Assembly (NCBI GenBank): GCA_016793115.1
Contig: JAEUIN010000273.1
Span: 220,767 to 284,766 of the forward strand
DNA from: Planctomycetaceae bacterium
GTDB lineage: Bacteria > Planctomycetota > Planctomycetia > Pirellulales > PNKZ01
DNA: 64,000 bases
Direction of reading: 5' to 3'
The notes under the pieces: generated by a model
The model's input: the letters and a program-made list of their open reading frames with translations, nothing else
Told to the model about the DNA's origin: nothing
Databases searched by the model: none
Part shown: positions 51,820-60,353 of the stretch, one piece after another
How positions within the stretch are numbered: position 1 is the stretch's first letter
How the letters are laid out: every line of letters starts with the position of its first letter
Made by a program: the position numbers and the translations under genes

Positions 51820-52605
51820 ATGACCAACGCCGAACTTGCCGTGCTTTGCCTCACCTCGGCCCTCGGCGGCGGCATCAATGCCGTGGCGGGCGGCGGCACG
51901 CTGCTTACGTTTCCGGCGCTCATCGCAGCTCTCGCCAAGGCGCATCCCGACGACACGGCTAAAGTGATCGCCAACGGCACGAGCACCGTGGCGCTCTTCC
52001 CCGCCTCGGTCACCGCGTTGTGGGGATTGCGCCGCGAGTATCAAACACTCTCTCACTGGGCGGCGAGACTCGTGCCGCCGAGCATCGTGGGCGGCGTCGC
52101 CGGTACGTTGCTGGTCACGCAACTCGACGAGAAAATCTTCGCCAATCTCGTGCCGTGGCTCATTCTCATCGCGGCGTCGCTCTTTGCGCTGCAGCCCATC
52201 ATCGCGAAACGGCTCGGCATCGGCAAGTCGCATGAAGAACCGCACGGCAAGACCGTCGTCGGCGTGATGCTGTTTCAGTTCGCCGTCGGCGTCTACGGCG
52301 GCTATTTCGGCGCGGGCATCGGCATTCTCATGCTCTCCGCCCTGGCGATGATGGGGATGTCGGACATTCACGCCATGAACGGCCTAAAGAGCCTGCTCGG
52401 CAGTTGCATCAACGGTTCGGCCGTGGCCATTTGGATCTGGGCCGGCAAAGTCGATTGGAGCCTCGCCGCGCCGATGGCGCTGAGCGGCTGCGTCGGCGCT
52501 TTCCTCGCCGCACACTATTCACGCAAGTTGCCGCGTGCGCTCGTCCGCTGGTTCGTCATCTGCGTCGGCTTCACGCTGGCGACGTATTACTTCGTTCGCG
52601 GGTGA
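51820..52605 (+). CDS. TauE/SafE family membrane permease
   Basis: A 261-residue protein with about eight hydrophobic helices. The signature GGGINAVAGGGTLLTFPALI in the first helix is typical of TauE/SafE, a family of putative sulfite or sulfoacetate exporters, followed by GVYGGYFGAGIGILMLSAL in the second half and the NGLKSLLGSCINGSAVAIW segment. The substrate is not known; sulfur metabolism genes are absent from the window. The gene runs in the opposite direction to the sialidase fusion, starting 34 bases from its start. Confidence 0.88.
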   Translation: MTNAELAVLCLTSALGGGINAVAGGGTLLTFPALIAALAKAHPDDTAKVIANGTSTVALFPASVTALWGLRREYQTLSHWAARLVPPSIVGGVAGTLLVTQLDEKIFANLVPWLILIAASLFALQPIIAKRLGIGKSHEEPHGKTVVGVMLFQFAVGVYGGYFGAGIGILMLSALAMMGMSDIHAMNGLKSLLGSCINGSAVAIWIWAGKVDWSLAAPMALSGCVGAFLAAHYSRKLPRALVRWFVICVGFTLATYYFVRG

Positions 52606-52609
52606 GTCT

Positions 52610-52954
52610 TTAGCCCGGCGGCCAGTGTAGCGGGCGGCCGCCGAGCAGGTGGAAGTGCAGGTGATCGACCGTCTGGCCGCCGTCGCTGCCCGAGTTGCAG
52701 ACGACGCGGTAACCTTCCGCCAGTTCCAGTTTCGCGGCCAAGTCGCGAATCACCAGCGCGATGTGGCCGATCAGCGAACCGTCGCGCGGGCCCAGATCGG
52801 CCCACGACTTAATCGCCTTCTTCGGAATCACTAGCACATGCACCGGGGCCTGCGGGGCGATGTCGCGAAACGCCAAGCACTTCTCGTCTTCGTAAACGAT
52901 GTCGGCCGGAATCTCGCGGTCGATGATGCGTTGAAAGATCGTTTTCTGGCCCAC
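52610..52954 (-). CDS. HIT family protein (HinT-like)
   Basis: The 114-residue protein has the HIT motif DHLHFHLLGG: H98, H100 and H102, the last being the catalytic nucleophile in HinT. IFQRIIDREIPADIVYEDE is the conserved N-terminus. Such proteins hydrolyse nucleoside phosphoramidates or act on AMP-lysine. The stop lies only 4 bases from the convergent TauE/SafE gene. Confidence 0.92.
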   Translation of the reverse strand: MGQKTIFQRIIDREIPADIVYEDEKCLAFRDIAPQAPVHVLVIPKKAIKSWADLGPRDGSLIGHIALVIRDLAAKLELAEGYRVVCNSGSDGGQTVDHLHFHLLGGRPLHWPPG

Positions 52955-53012
52955 GGAGAAACTCGCTCCTGCGCCGCCGCCCGCGGCCGTTGGTGAAAAC
53001 CTGCCGCAACGA

Positions 53013-53279
53013 CTAGGCCGAGTGAGCCGGCACGACCGGCGACACCGCCTCGTCGATAAGCAGAATCGGAATTCCGTCGACGATCGGGTACAAATACTTC
53101 CCGTCGGCGCGAATGAGTCCGCCCTCGAACTTCCGCTCGACTACGTCGCCCCCGCGATTGCGCAGCGTCTTGGCGTCGATCGCCGCATTGAGTTGCGCGA
53201 TCAGCGCCGCGTCGGCTTCCGCAAGCGGAGTACGGTCCTCAGGACAACGCAGAAGCTTCAAGAACTCGGAATTCAACAT
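53013..53279 (-). CDS. Trm112-like protein
   Basis: The ATG 53279 gives MLNSEFLKLLRCPEDRTPLA, 88 residues. Trm112 and UPF0434 proteins are small zinc-finger-like partners of methyltransferases or proteins of unknown role. The C-terminal strand YLYPIVDGIPILLIDEA is typical. Only one cysteine (CPED) is visible where zinc-binding members carry CPxC and a second pair, so zinc binding is probably lost. The role is not known. Confidence 0.75.
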   Translation of the reverse strand: MLNSEFLKLLRCPEDRTPLAEADAALIAQLNAAIDAKTLRNRGGDVVERKFEGGLIRADGKYLYPIVDGIPILLIDEAVSPVVPAHSA

Positions 53280-53425
53280 CACAAGCAAACAGAGGGTGGG
53301 CAGGCTCAAAGAGAGCCTTCTTTATACCTGCCGGAGCCCCACCGCAAAAGCGGGCCGCCGTGGGTTGAAACCGACGAACCTCTTGCCGGCAATAGACCAA
53401 CGACTAGGGACAATTGCCGAACCGC

Positions 53426-53773
53426 CTATCCGCCAAGCAGTTCGTCGCGGGCCGGTTGCTGCTGCTGTTGCAGACTTTCCGGCTTCGCCGTGCGGCGACG
53501 ACGTCGCGGGATCTTCGTGTTCGTCCACTCCTTCGTGAGGGTCTCGAACACTTCCGGCGATTCGTAGCGCACGAACCCCTTGCCGTCGGGAATCGGCCCG
53601 ATCAGTCCTTGGAACACCGGCAGGCCGCGCAGATTCAGGTCCGTGCTGCAATCGTCGATGCCCACTTGCGTGTGCGATTTTTCGAGCGAGTCGACGCGCA
53701 AATACTCGCGCGTCTTGATTTCGCCGTCTTGGCCGCGGGTGACGACTCGGAACACGAACTTGTCATGCGACAT
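53426..53773 (-). CDS. Small conserved-type protein of unknown function
   Basis: The frame is open further upstream, but the ATG at 53773 (MSHDKFVFRVVTRGQDGEIK) is preferred; the upstream codons read like non-coding sequence. The 115-residue product has a beta-rich core (TREYLRVDSLEKSHTQVG), GFVRYESPEVFETLTKEWTN and a tail of Arg and Gln (KIPRRRRRTAKPESLQQQQQ). I do not recognise it. Confidence 0.6.
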   Translation of the reverse strand: MSHDKFVFRVVTRGQDGEIKTREYLRVDSLEKSHTQVGIDDCSTDLNLRGLPVFQGLIGPIPDGKGFVRYESPEVFETLTKEWTNTKIPRRRRRTAKPESLQQQQQPARDELLGG

Positions 53774-54020
53774 CTGCACAGACTCCGGGGAGGCGCGGGG
53801 GAAGCCCGATGTTAGGTTATGCAGGTATCGTCGAGTTGAGCGGCGACCTGTACCGGATTTCCTTATCGCCGTGCGTTCGCGCGATTCGCGTGAACCGGCA
53901 TCGGCCGCGCTTCGGCTAGCTTCGCTACAAGCGGGCGCTGCGCGAACTCGGGCGTCCGATCGTAGCGATCGTGCCGCGCATGCCGGGTCGAGTTTGGTTC
54001 TTTTCGATCGAGACGTGACC

Positions 54021-55247
54021 ATGAAAATGATCTCCGCCGCAGTGAGAACGCTGCTCTTTACTACGTGTCTCGCGCGGTGTGCGTTCGCGCACGCCGACGA
54101 GCCGGCGACGAATGGAACCGATGCGAAGCTCGACGGTCGCGAAGGTCGCAACCTCGCCCTGGAGAAATTCCGACCGAAATCGATGCTCCGCGTGCCTCAG
54201 CACCACTTGCTTAAAGCGAAATTTCCCGTGGTCGACGTCCACGTCCACCCGCGGATTCGTCTGCACCATTCGTCGGAAGGACTCGATACCTTCGTCGGCA
54301 CGATGAACGCGCAGAATATCGCCGTCTGCGTCAGCCTCGACGGCGGCCTCGGTACGCAGTTCGAGGAACATCGCAACTACCTCTGGACGAAATACCGAGA
54401 GCGGTTCGTAATCTTCGCCAACGTCGATTGGCGCGGCGACGGCAAACTCGACGACCCGGCGTCTTGGGATTGCCAACGACCGGACTTCGGTCGACGCATG
54501 GCCGCGGCCCTGGCCGCCGCCAAAGAGCGCGGCGCGAACGGGCTCAAGGTGTTTAAAGATTTGGGACTCGTTTACAAGAACACGGACGGATCATTGCTCA
54601 AGATCGACGACCCGCGCTGGGACCCAATCTGGGAAGCCTGCGGCAAGCTCGGCCTGCCGGTGATCATTCACAGCGGCGATCCGGCGGCATTTTTTCTGCC
54701 GATCGATGAAACGAACGAGCGTTGGGAAGAACTGCATCGGCATCAGGAGTGGAGTTTCTACGGCTCGCAGTTCCCCAAGCGAGAAGTGCTGCTGGCGGCT
54801 TTCTACCACGTCGTCGAGCGACACCCGCAGACGACGTTCATCGGCGCGCATGTGGCCGGCGATTCCGAAGACTTGGCCGCCGTGAGCGCGAAGCTCGACA
54901 AGCACCCCAACTTAGTCGTCGAGATCGCGTCGCGGATTTCGGAGCTTGGCCGGCAACCGTATACGGCGCGAAGGTTTTTTCTGAAGTATGCCGATCGCAT
55001 CCTGTTCGGTACCGACGGCCCTCGCGTGCCTGAGCGACTGTTTCCTTATTGGCGGTTTTTGGAAACCGACGACGAGTATTTCGCCTACGCCGAAAACCCG
55101 TTCCCGCCGCAAGGGCTATGGAACATCTACGGCATCTATTTGCCGGACGACGTGCTTCGCAAGGTCTATTACGAGAACTCGGCGCAAATCATCCCCGGAG
55201 TACGAGAACGGCTAACATCGTTTGAGGAAAAGACGCAAAACCGCTAG
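54021..55247 (+). CDS. Exported amidohydrolase (Amidohydro_2-like)
   Basis: ATG 54021 gives a signal peptide (MKMISAAVRTLLFTTCLARC), 408 residues. The TIM-barrel metal-dependent hydrolase features are: FPVVDVHVHPRIRLH (HxH on strand 1), GLPVIIHSGDPAAFF (His on strand 5), TFIGAHVAGDSE and RILFGTDGPRVPE (Asp on strand 8). Enzymes of this type hydrolyse or decarboxylate amides, lactones and related compounds. The substrate is unknown. An export signal is unusual for the class but common in planctomycete relatives. Its stop codon overlaps the convergent gene at 55244. Confidence 0.82.
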   Translation: MKMISAAVRTLLFTTCLARCAFAHADEPATNGTDAKLDGREGRNLALEKFRPKSMLRVPQHHLLKAKFPVVDVHVHPRIRLHHSSEGLDTFVGTMNAQNIAVCVSLDGGLGTQFEEHRNYLWTKYRERFVIFANVDWRGDGKLDDPASWDCQRPDFGRRMAAALAAAKERGANGLKVFKDLGLVYKNTDGSLLKIDDPRWDPIWEACGKLGLPVIIHSGDPAAFFLPIDETNERWEELHRHQEWSFYGSQFPKREVLLAAFYHVVERHPQTTFIGAHVAGDSEDLAAVSAKLDKHPNLVVEIASRISELGRQPYTARRFFLKYADRILFGTDGPRVPERLFPYWRFLETDDEYFAYAENPFPPQGLWNIYGIYLPDDVLRKVYYENSAQIIPGVRERLTSFEEKTQNR

Positions 55248-56401
55248 GACTGATACTTCCGCAACTCCGTTGACGAAACGTCGTCGCGAAATTCCGCTTC
55301 CGGCACACCCATGGAAATCCTGCGCAGCGACTCGGGAATCGTAACATCGTCGAGCGTTTGGAACTTGCCGTCGACCGCCCGACCGAACACCAGAAACCGG
55401 CAGCCGAGACGCTTGATTTCCGCAACGATTCGTTCTCGTTCCGCATCGCTGTCGTCGGCAAAGCGAGCGTCAGCCACCCGCAGCAACGTGTCGAGCCCGC
55501 AAACGATCGTCGCCCCGGGGAACAACGCCGCCTTTTGAACCATCCGCGGCGCGCGGGTGTACCAAATCCGTGTAGCCGGGGCAAACTGTCCGCCGCGCGT
55601 TTGCATTTCTTCGAAGTCGAGCGGCGGCTTCTCGACGTTTTCGATCGAAAGTTCGAAATCAACCGGACAACCGAGCTCACGCGCCGCAATTTCCGCCATG
55701 CGTCGATGACCGTCGTGCAGGGGACGAAAGCTGCCCGGAAAGATCGCTCGCGGTTCGCCGTCGCAGCCGGGAAAGGCCGGTCGCTCGCAAGTGCGCGCGA
55801 TGCGTCCGGCGAACAACTCGACCCAACTCGGCAAAGCATCGGTGCGCCGTCGCTCGATCGTTTCGCCGGGCAAGAGTTCGATCGGCGGCCGCTCCGCGAT
55901 GCCGCAGGCTTCCGCCAAAAGATCGATCAGCACCGCGGCAGCGACGTCTTCTTCCGCGTCACGGGTGCGAGCATCTTTCGTCAATTGTAACGAGCACGAC
56001 CACGTACGGTTCGCGCTCTGTGCGGCCCAATGCAATCGGTGCGGGCCGCGCTTCGGTCGATCGCTGGCGAGGCTCGCCGTCAATCCTAAGCCGAGCACCT
56101 GCGGGCCACCTTCGTCGTCACCGCCGGCGTCGCGATACTTCAACGCTCGGCGATACGCGGCCATAGCCATGGCCCGCGCCGTCGCCGAAGAACAGAACTG
56201 TTCGGGCCGCCCGGAGAGAAACTCCGTGAGCGACGCTGGACAGTACGGCACGATCGCTTCCAAGACCGTTTGTGAAGCGCCGGGCACCGCGAGCAACTTG
56301 GCAAACGCACGGCTCCCGCCGCCGGTGACGGCTAACACGACGCGCGGCGGCGAGGCATGAATTCGGCGAATCAATTCGATCGTGGCGGCAGGCGTGTCCA
56401 T
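55244..56401 (-). CDS. Fusion of CinA-like and nucleotidyltransferase (NMNAT-like) domains
   Basis: The 385-residue protein has two parts. Residues 1-175 resemble the C-terminal domain of CinA (nicotinamide-nucleotide amidase/competence damage protein) but have VTGGGSRAFAKLL in place of the usual ESCTGG; SSATARAMAMAAYRRAL and GLGLTASLASDRPKRG complete the domain. Residues about 218-385 are a cytidylyltransferase-like fold: FPGSFRPLHDGH with H229 and H232 (the HxGH nucleotide-binding motif) and VSSTELR near the C-terminus (the ISSTxxR motif of NMN/NaMN adenylyltransferases). The pair would combine NAD salvage or repair steps on one chain, as an inference. It runs convergent to the amidohydrolase (4-base overlap). 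Confidence 0.78.
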   Translation of the reverse strand: MDTPAATIELIRRIHASPPRVVLAVTGGGSRAFAKLLAVPGASQTVLEAIVPYCPASLTEFLSGRPEQFCSSATARAMAMAAYRRALKYRDAGGDDEGGPQVLGLGLTASLASDRPKRGPHRLHWAAQSANRTWSCSLQLTKDARTRDAEEDVAAAVLIDLLAEACGIAERPPIELLPGETIERRRTDALPSWVELFAGRIARTCERPAFPGCDGEPRAIFPGSFRPLHDGHRRMAEIAARELGCPVDFELSIENVEKPPLDFEEMQTRGGQFAPATRIWYTRAPRMVQKAALFPGATIVCGLDTLLRVADARFADDSDAERERIVAEIKRLGCRFLVFGRAVDGKFQTLDDVTIPESLRRISMGVPEAEFRDDVSSTELRKYQS

Positions 56402-56440
56402 CGATCTATTATAGCGAAGACCGCCGCCGCTCGACGCCGA

Positions 56441-57868
56441 CTATTTCTCGGCTCCGGCGACCGTAATCTCGTACGTCAGCGTCGCCGGCTTGTCGCCGCC
56501 GCCGTCCTCGGGCAGCGATAGAGTCGCCTTTCCGTCGATGAGCTTGTAGTCCCACGGTCGCCCGGTGATCGAGTCGATGAGCGCCGTCGGCGTCGCCGTT
56601 TGCAGTTCTTCGATTTTGCTCGGCAATCGACCGTCATGCGAAGCGACATATAATCGCAACGCCTCGATCAGCCGAGCGACTTGCACACGACGTTCGCCCC
56701 GCGCCGCGATGCGTGCCACGGACGTCACCGCGGGCAGCATCAATTTTGCCAGCGGAATCAATTCTCGATCGCTTCCTTCCGCAGTTGCGAGCCGCTTCAA
56801 AGCGGCGTCTAGGCGATCCTTAGCGATCGGGTAGGGTTGCGAGACCCAACAAAACGTTTCATCGCGCAGATCGTCGAATTTCAAAGCGGTAAACTCAACC
56901 GCGATCTGAGCGTCGGACATTTGCTCGACCTCCGCGGCTTTGCGACCGCAGGCGATGAGAAACTGCTGAAGCTCTCGACGACGCGTTTTCGCTTCCCCGA
57001 TGGTCTTCATATGGTCGAAAACGGCCGACCAGCTTTGCGGCGGATCGGCTCCGGTCGAAAGCAATTCCGCAACTTGCGAGAATCCGCGAATCACGTCTTG
57101 AAGGTTCGCGTTCCAAACGGCTTCCGAATCGGCCGCCGCGAACAACTTGGGAAACGTCATCTGCAGCGAATACATTTCCCCTTCGATGCCCGGTCGGATG
57201 TCGACCAGCGGCCGCGGTTGAAAGGTGAGCGCGGCGTAGAGGCTCGGCGCACCGCGTGCCGCGGCGAAATCGAGGAGAATGCGGTCCATCTGGCCGGCGA
57301 GGGCGTGGCCGACGAGCCCGTTGATCAGCGTCGGCGATTCAGCGACATGCCGCGCCATCGCATACCCGACGGCCAGCGTCGCCGTCGCGTCGCCGTAGCG
57401 CCCTTCGACAAGTTCACATCGAGCCCGCAAGGCCACATAGCGTCCCAGGCGACGCATCTCTTGAACTTCCGGAAGAAGAATATGAAACACCGACTGCTCG
57501 CGCAACGGGAGTTCCCACTCGCAAGATTGCAAACAGGCGGCCCGCCGCAATTCTTCGACGACGGCCGAAGCGCCGAATGCGGCGACCTGCTTTTGAACTT
57601 CGTCCGTTCCAAACTCTTCGATCGGGAGTTGCAGCAGACGATTGATTTCGGCGTCGATCTCCGGCGTCGGACGATACGTCAGCATAGCCTTGGCATAACG
57701 AGGCGCCGCATTGCCCGGTCGGCGGTCGATGAACTTCGGCAGCAGTTGATACTTTAGCGCCGGGCGCGGTTCGACGGCGGGAACGATCGCCAGCTTGACG
57801 ACCTCGGCGGAAGTCGCCGTCGTCGTGAATGCGCACAGCACGGTTCCAAATACAAGCGCGCGTATCAT
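56441..57868 (-). CDS. Exported protein downstream of an ECF sigma/membrane pair
   Basis: ATG 57868 gives a signal peptide (MIRALVFGTVLCAFTTTATS), 475 residues. The mature part is mostly helical (RLLQLPIEEFGTDEVQKQVA, RRLGRYVALRARCELVEGRY), with a C-terminal segment TGRPWDYKLIDGKATLSLPE that is like pilin/secretin-type exported proteins of planctomycetes. I do not recognise the family. It is the third gene of an operon with the sigma factor at 58320 and the membrane protein at 57919 (50-base gap), so its synthesis is probably under that sigma factor. Confidence 0.7.
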   Translation of the reverse strand: MIRALVFGTVLCAFTTTATSAEVVKLAIVPAVEPRPALKYQLLPKFIDRRPGNAAPRYAKAMLTYRPTPEIDAEINRLLQLPIEEFGTDEVQKQVAAFGASAVVEELRRAACLQSCEWELPLREQSVFHILLPEVQEMRRLGRYVALRARCELVEGRYGDATATLAVGYAMARHVAESPTLINGLVGHALAGQMDRILLDFAAARGAPSLYAALTFQPRPLVDIRPGIEGEMYSLQMTFPKLFAAADSEAVWNANLQDVIRGFSQVAELLSTGADPPQSWSAVFDHMKTIGEAKTRRRELQQFLIACGRKAAEVEQMSDAQIAVEFTALKFDDLRDETFCWVSQPYPIAKDRLDAALKRLATAEGSDRELIPLAKLMLPAVTSVARIAARGERRVQVARLIEALRLYVASHDGRLPSKIEELQTATPTALIDSITGRPWDYKLIDGKATLSLPEDGGGDKPATLTYEITVAGAEK

Positions 57869-57918
57869 GAGAATTGATCCGAAGAATGTTTCGTGGTTTG
57901 AGACGGACGACTGACGAC

Positions 57919-58341
57919 TCAATTCAGCAGTTCCGAATTCAATATCGCTCTCGAAGTAAACGGCGCGGCGACTCCGGAAGTCGACGCCGATCCGCGCCGC
58001 GGCAGCTCGCCGGCGACAAGCTCTCGACGGAGATACGCCAAGGAATCCACCGACGGCGGCGACGGCGCAGCGGACGACGACGCCTGAACGCTCGCCGGCA
58101 AGCGATCAATCGGCAGACCGCCGGGCGAAGCCGTCCAACGACCGACGAAGAGCGCAGCGAGCATCGCCGCCGCTACGGCAACCGTGCTTCGGATCACTCT
58201 TCGTCGCTCGCTCCCCATCGAAGCGCGACCCGCTTCGTACATGATTCGATCGCGATCGAGGGCGGGCGACGGTGGGCTGAGTCCGGCAAGTCGCGCTTCG
58301 ATCGCTTGTAGCTCCGGCGTTAATCGGTCCTCGTCTTGCAT
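57919..58341 (-). CDS. Single-pass membrane protein, probable anti-sigma factor
   Basis: The start ATG 58341 lies inside the end of the sigma gene (22-base overlap), which suggests translational coupling. The 140-residue product has a cytoplasmic N-terminus (DEDRLTPELQAIEARLAGL), one membrane helix (STVAVAAAMLAALFVGRW, residues 52-69) and a Pro/Ser/Ala-rich exterior part. This layout is the common one for membrane anti-sigma factors next to ECF sigma genes, though no zinc-type HxxxCxxC motif is present. The anti-sigma role is inferred from position and topology. Confidence 0.65.
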   Translation of the reverse strand: MQDEDRLTPELQAIEARLAGLSPPSPALDRDRIMYEAGRASMGSERRRVIRSTVAVAAAMLAALFVGRWTASPGGLPIDRLPASVQASSSAAPSPPSVDSLAYLRRELVAGELPRRGSASTSGVAAPFTSRAILNSELLN

Positions 58342-58877
58342 GACAGCTCCAATTCGGTGCGCAATCGTTCCAGGCCTTGTCGATAACGTCGATGTGCGGT
58401 GCTCGACGACGTTCCGACCACGGCCGCAATCTGCTCAAAAGACAATCCGCCCCACAGGTGCGCCGTGACGACCTCGCGCAGTTCGTCGTCTAGCGCGGTG
58501 AGCGCGGCGACCGCCTTCGCCGTCTCGTCGACCGCGCTCCGTGCCCCCTCTTCGTCGACTTGGAACCAACCGCTTCGCTCCCGCGCGGCCGCCTGCTCAC
58601 GCCTGCGCCTACGACCCGCGCTGCGCTGGGCCGAAATCGCGCCGTTGCGCACGGCACGGTACAGCCACGCCGGAGGGTCGCTCGGCGGTGCGCCTTGGCG
58701 AGCCAACTGCAGAAACGCCGTCTGAACCACGTCGTCGGGCTCGTCGCACCATTGTCGCGCGTAGAGCGCCAGCGGACCCGCATATCGGGAAAGCAGAGCC
58801 GCCAGCAGGTCGACGGAAAGCAAACTCACGGTGAATTTTCTGACAGTGTTCGACGTTCCGACATCGCCCGCCATCAT
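58320..58877 (-). CDS. ECF RNA polymerase sigma factor
   Basis: The 185-residue protein has region 2 (LALYARQWCDEPDDVVQTAF) and region 4 with the helix-turn-helix (LDDELREVVTAHLWGGLSFE, QIAAVVGTSSSTAHRRYRQG) joined by a basic linker (SAGRRRRREQAAARERSG). It is a sigma-70 family, ECF-type. It is followed by a single-pass membrane protein and an exported protein, a three-gene unit. ATG 58877 or 58874 is the start. The promoter it recognises cannot be derived here. Confidence 0.9.
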   Translation of the reverse strand: MMAGDVGTSNTVRKFTVSLLSVDLLAALLSRYAGPLALYARQWCDEPDDVVQTAFLQLARQGAPPSDPPAWLYRAVRNGAISAQRSAGRRRRREQAAARERSGWFQVDEEGARSAVDETAKAVAALTALDDELREVVTAHLWGGLSFEQIAAVVGTSSSTAHRRYRQGLERLRTELELSCKTRTD

Positions 58878-59016
58878 AAAGACGCCGCCGCCCGGCGTTC
58901 ATCCCGCTCGGCCTCGAATTTTCGACGCTTCAGCAAAACGCGATTGCCGCCGGAGCGGCGAGAAGCTAGTTTTCGGAACTCATTTCTCGAGTCCAGTTAC
59001 TCTCTCGGCGTCGGCC

Positions 59017-60327
59017 ATGCTTCGTCTGCACAATCCTCGTCTGCTCGATTACCTTCGCTACCAATACACGCCGGCCGACGTACTTCGCCTAATGGACTTT
59101 CTGCGAGGGGCCGGAACATTCCACTTCCCGGTGTTGGACACCGGTCTGCATCCTGCGGCACACGTAGCCCACGACGACACGTCGGGCTATGCCAGCGTTT
59201 GGGTGCGCGACAACGCGCATGTCGCCCACGCCCATTGGATTGACGGTCGCCCCGACGCCGCCGCGCGCGTCGTCGAAGGTTTGGCGAAGTTCTTCACGAC
59301 GCAGGCCGCACGTATCCGCGCCGTGCTCGACGGGGCAGCGGATGCGACCGATCCGATGCATCGGCCGCACATTCGCTTCGACGGACGCAAACTCGCCGAA
59401 ATCGATGAGCGCTGGGCTCACGCCCAAAACGATGCGCTCGGCTATTTTCTTTGGGTCGCATCGAAACTAATCGCCGAACGGCAATTGCGGCCGTCCCCTG
59501 AATTGACGACGGCCTTGGCCGGTACCGCGTTGTTTCTAGAGAAGATCGAGTATTGGCGGGACGAAGACAGCGGCCACTGGGAAGAAACCCGGAAGCGAAG
59601 CGCTTCGAGCGTCGGGACCGCTTTGGCGGGCCTCGCGGCCTTGGAATCGCTGCATGAAAGGTCGATTCTAGAAAACGAGTTGGTCTTCGCCGGTCGTACC
59701 TTAACGCGTGCGAAGCTGCGCGGAATGGTCGAAGCCGGCCGCTCGACGCTGCTCGAACACTTGCCGCACGAATGCGTCGACGACGATCCGCGGAAGCGGC
59801 GCGGAGCCGATGCGGCCCTCTTGTTCCTGATTTATCCGCTGGAAATCGTCGACGACGCCGTCGCAGATCTCATCATTGAAGTCGTGATGCGCGATCTGGT
59901 CGGCGATATCGGCGTCCGCCGCTATCGCGGCGACTCCTATTGGTGCGCCGACTATAAGACGCTGCTTGCCGCCGAAGCGCGCTGTGCCGACTATAGCGAC
60001 GATATCAGCGGCCGCGACGCACTGTTGCGCGACGGCGAAGAAGCCCAATGGTGCATCTTCGATCCAATTCTCTCGGCCGCTTACGGCAGGCGTTATCAAC
60101 AGACGGGCTCGGCCGAAGCGCTCGCCAAGCAGACCGAGTTTCTCAATCGCTCGCTGGCGCATCTCACCGCCGACGATTCGCGATTCGGCGGGCTGCGCTG
60201 TCCGGAGTCGTACTATCTCGAAGCCGGTCGCTATGTGCCGGTCGATCAAACGCCGTTGCTATGGACGCAGGGCAATTTGCTCACGGCGCTGCGGATGATG
60301 GAACGTAGCCTGGCAAAATCGCGCTAA
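59017..60327 (+). CDS. GH15-like/phosphorylase-kinase-alpha-like glycoside hydrolase
   Basis: The ATG at 59017 (MLRLHNPRLLDYLRYQYTPA) is chosen over the open frame from 58831. The 436-residue (alpha/alpha)6 barrel is of the GH15 type (glucoamylase and PhK alpha subunit): YASVWVRDNAHVAHAHWIDG, RYRGDSYWCADYKTLLAAEA, EEAQWCIFDPILSAAYGRRY and CPESYYLEAG with the following VPVDQTPLLWTQGNL. Glu residues in the GEEAQWC and PESYY areas are candidates for the catalytic acid and base. The lack of a signal peptide puts it in the cytoplasm, possibly in glycogen or alpha-glucan metabolism. The gene is divergent from the sigma operon. Confidence 0.82.
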   Translation: MLRLHNPRLLDYLRYQYTPADVLRLMDFLRGAGTFHFPVLDTGLHPAAHVAHDDTSGYASVWVRDNAHVAHAHWIDGRPDAAARVVEGLAKFFTTQAARIRAVLDGAADATDPMHRPHIRFDGRKLAEIDERWAHAQNDALGYFLWVASKLIAERQLRPSPELTTALAGTALFLEKIEYWRDEDSGHWEETRKRSASSVGTALAGLAALESLHERSILENELVFAGRTLTRAKLRGMVEAGRSTLLEHLPHECVDDDPRKRRGADAALLFLIYPLEIVDDAVADLIIEVVMRDLVGDIGVRRYRGDSYWCADYKTLLAAEARCADYSDDISGRDALLRDGEEAQWCIFDPILSAAYGRRYQQTGSAEALAKQTEFLNRSLAHLTADDSRFGGLRCPESYYLEAGRYVPVDQTPLLWTQGNLLTALRMMERSLAKSR

Positions 60328-60353
60328 CACTAAATCGCATTTTGTTGACCTTG

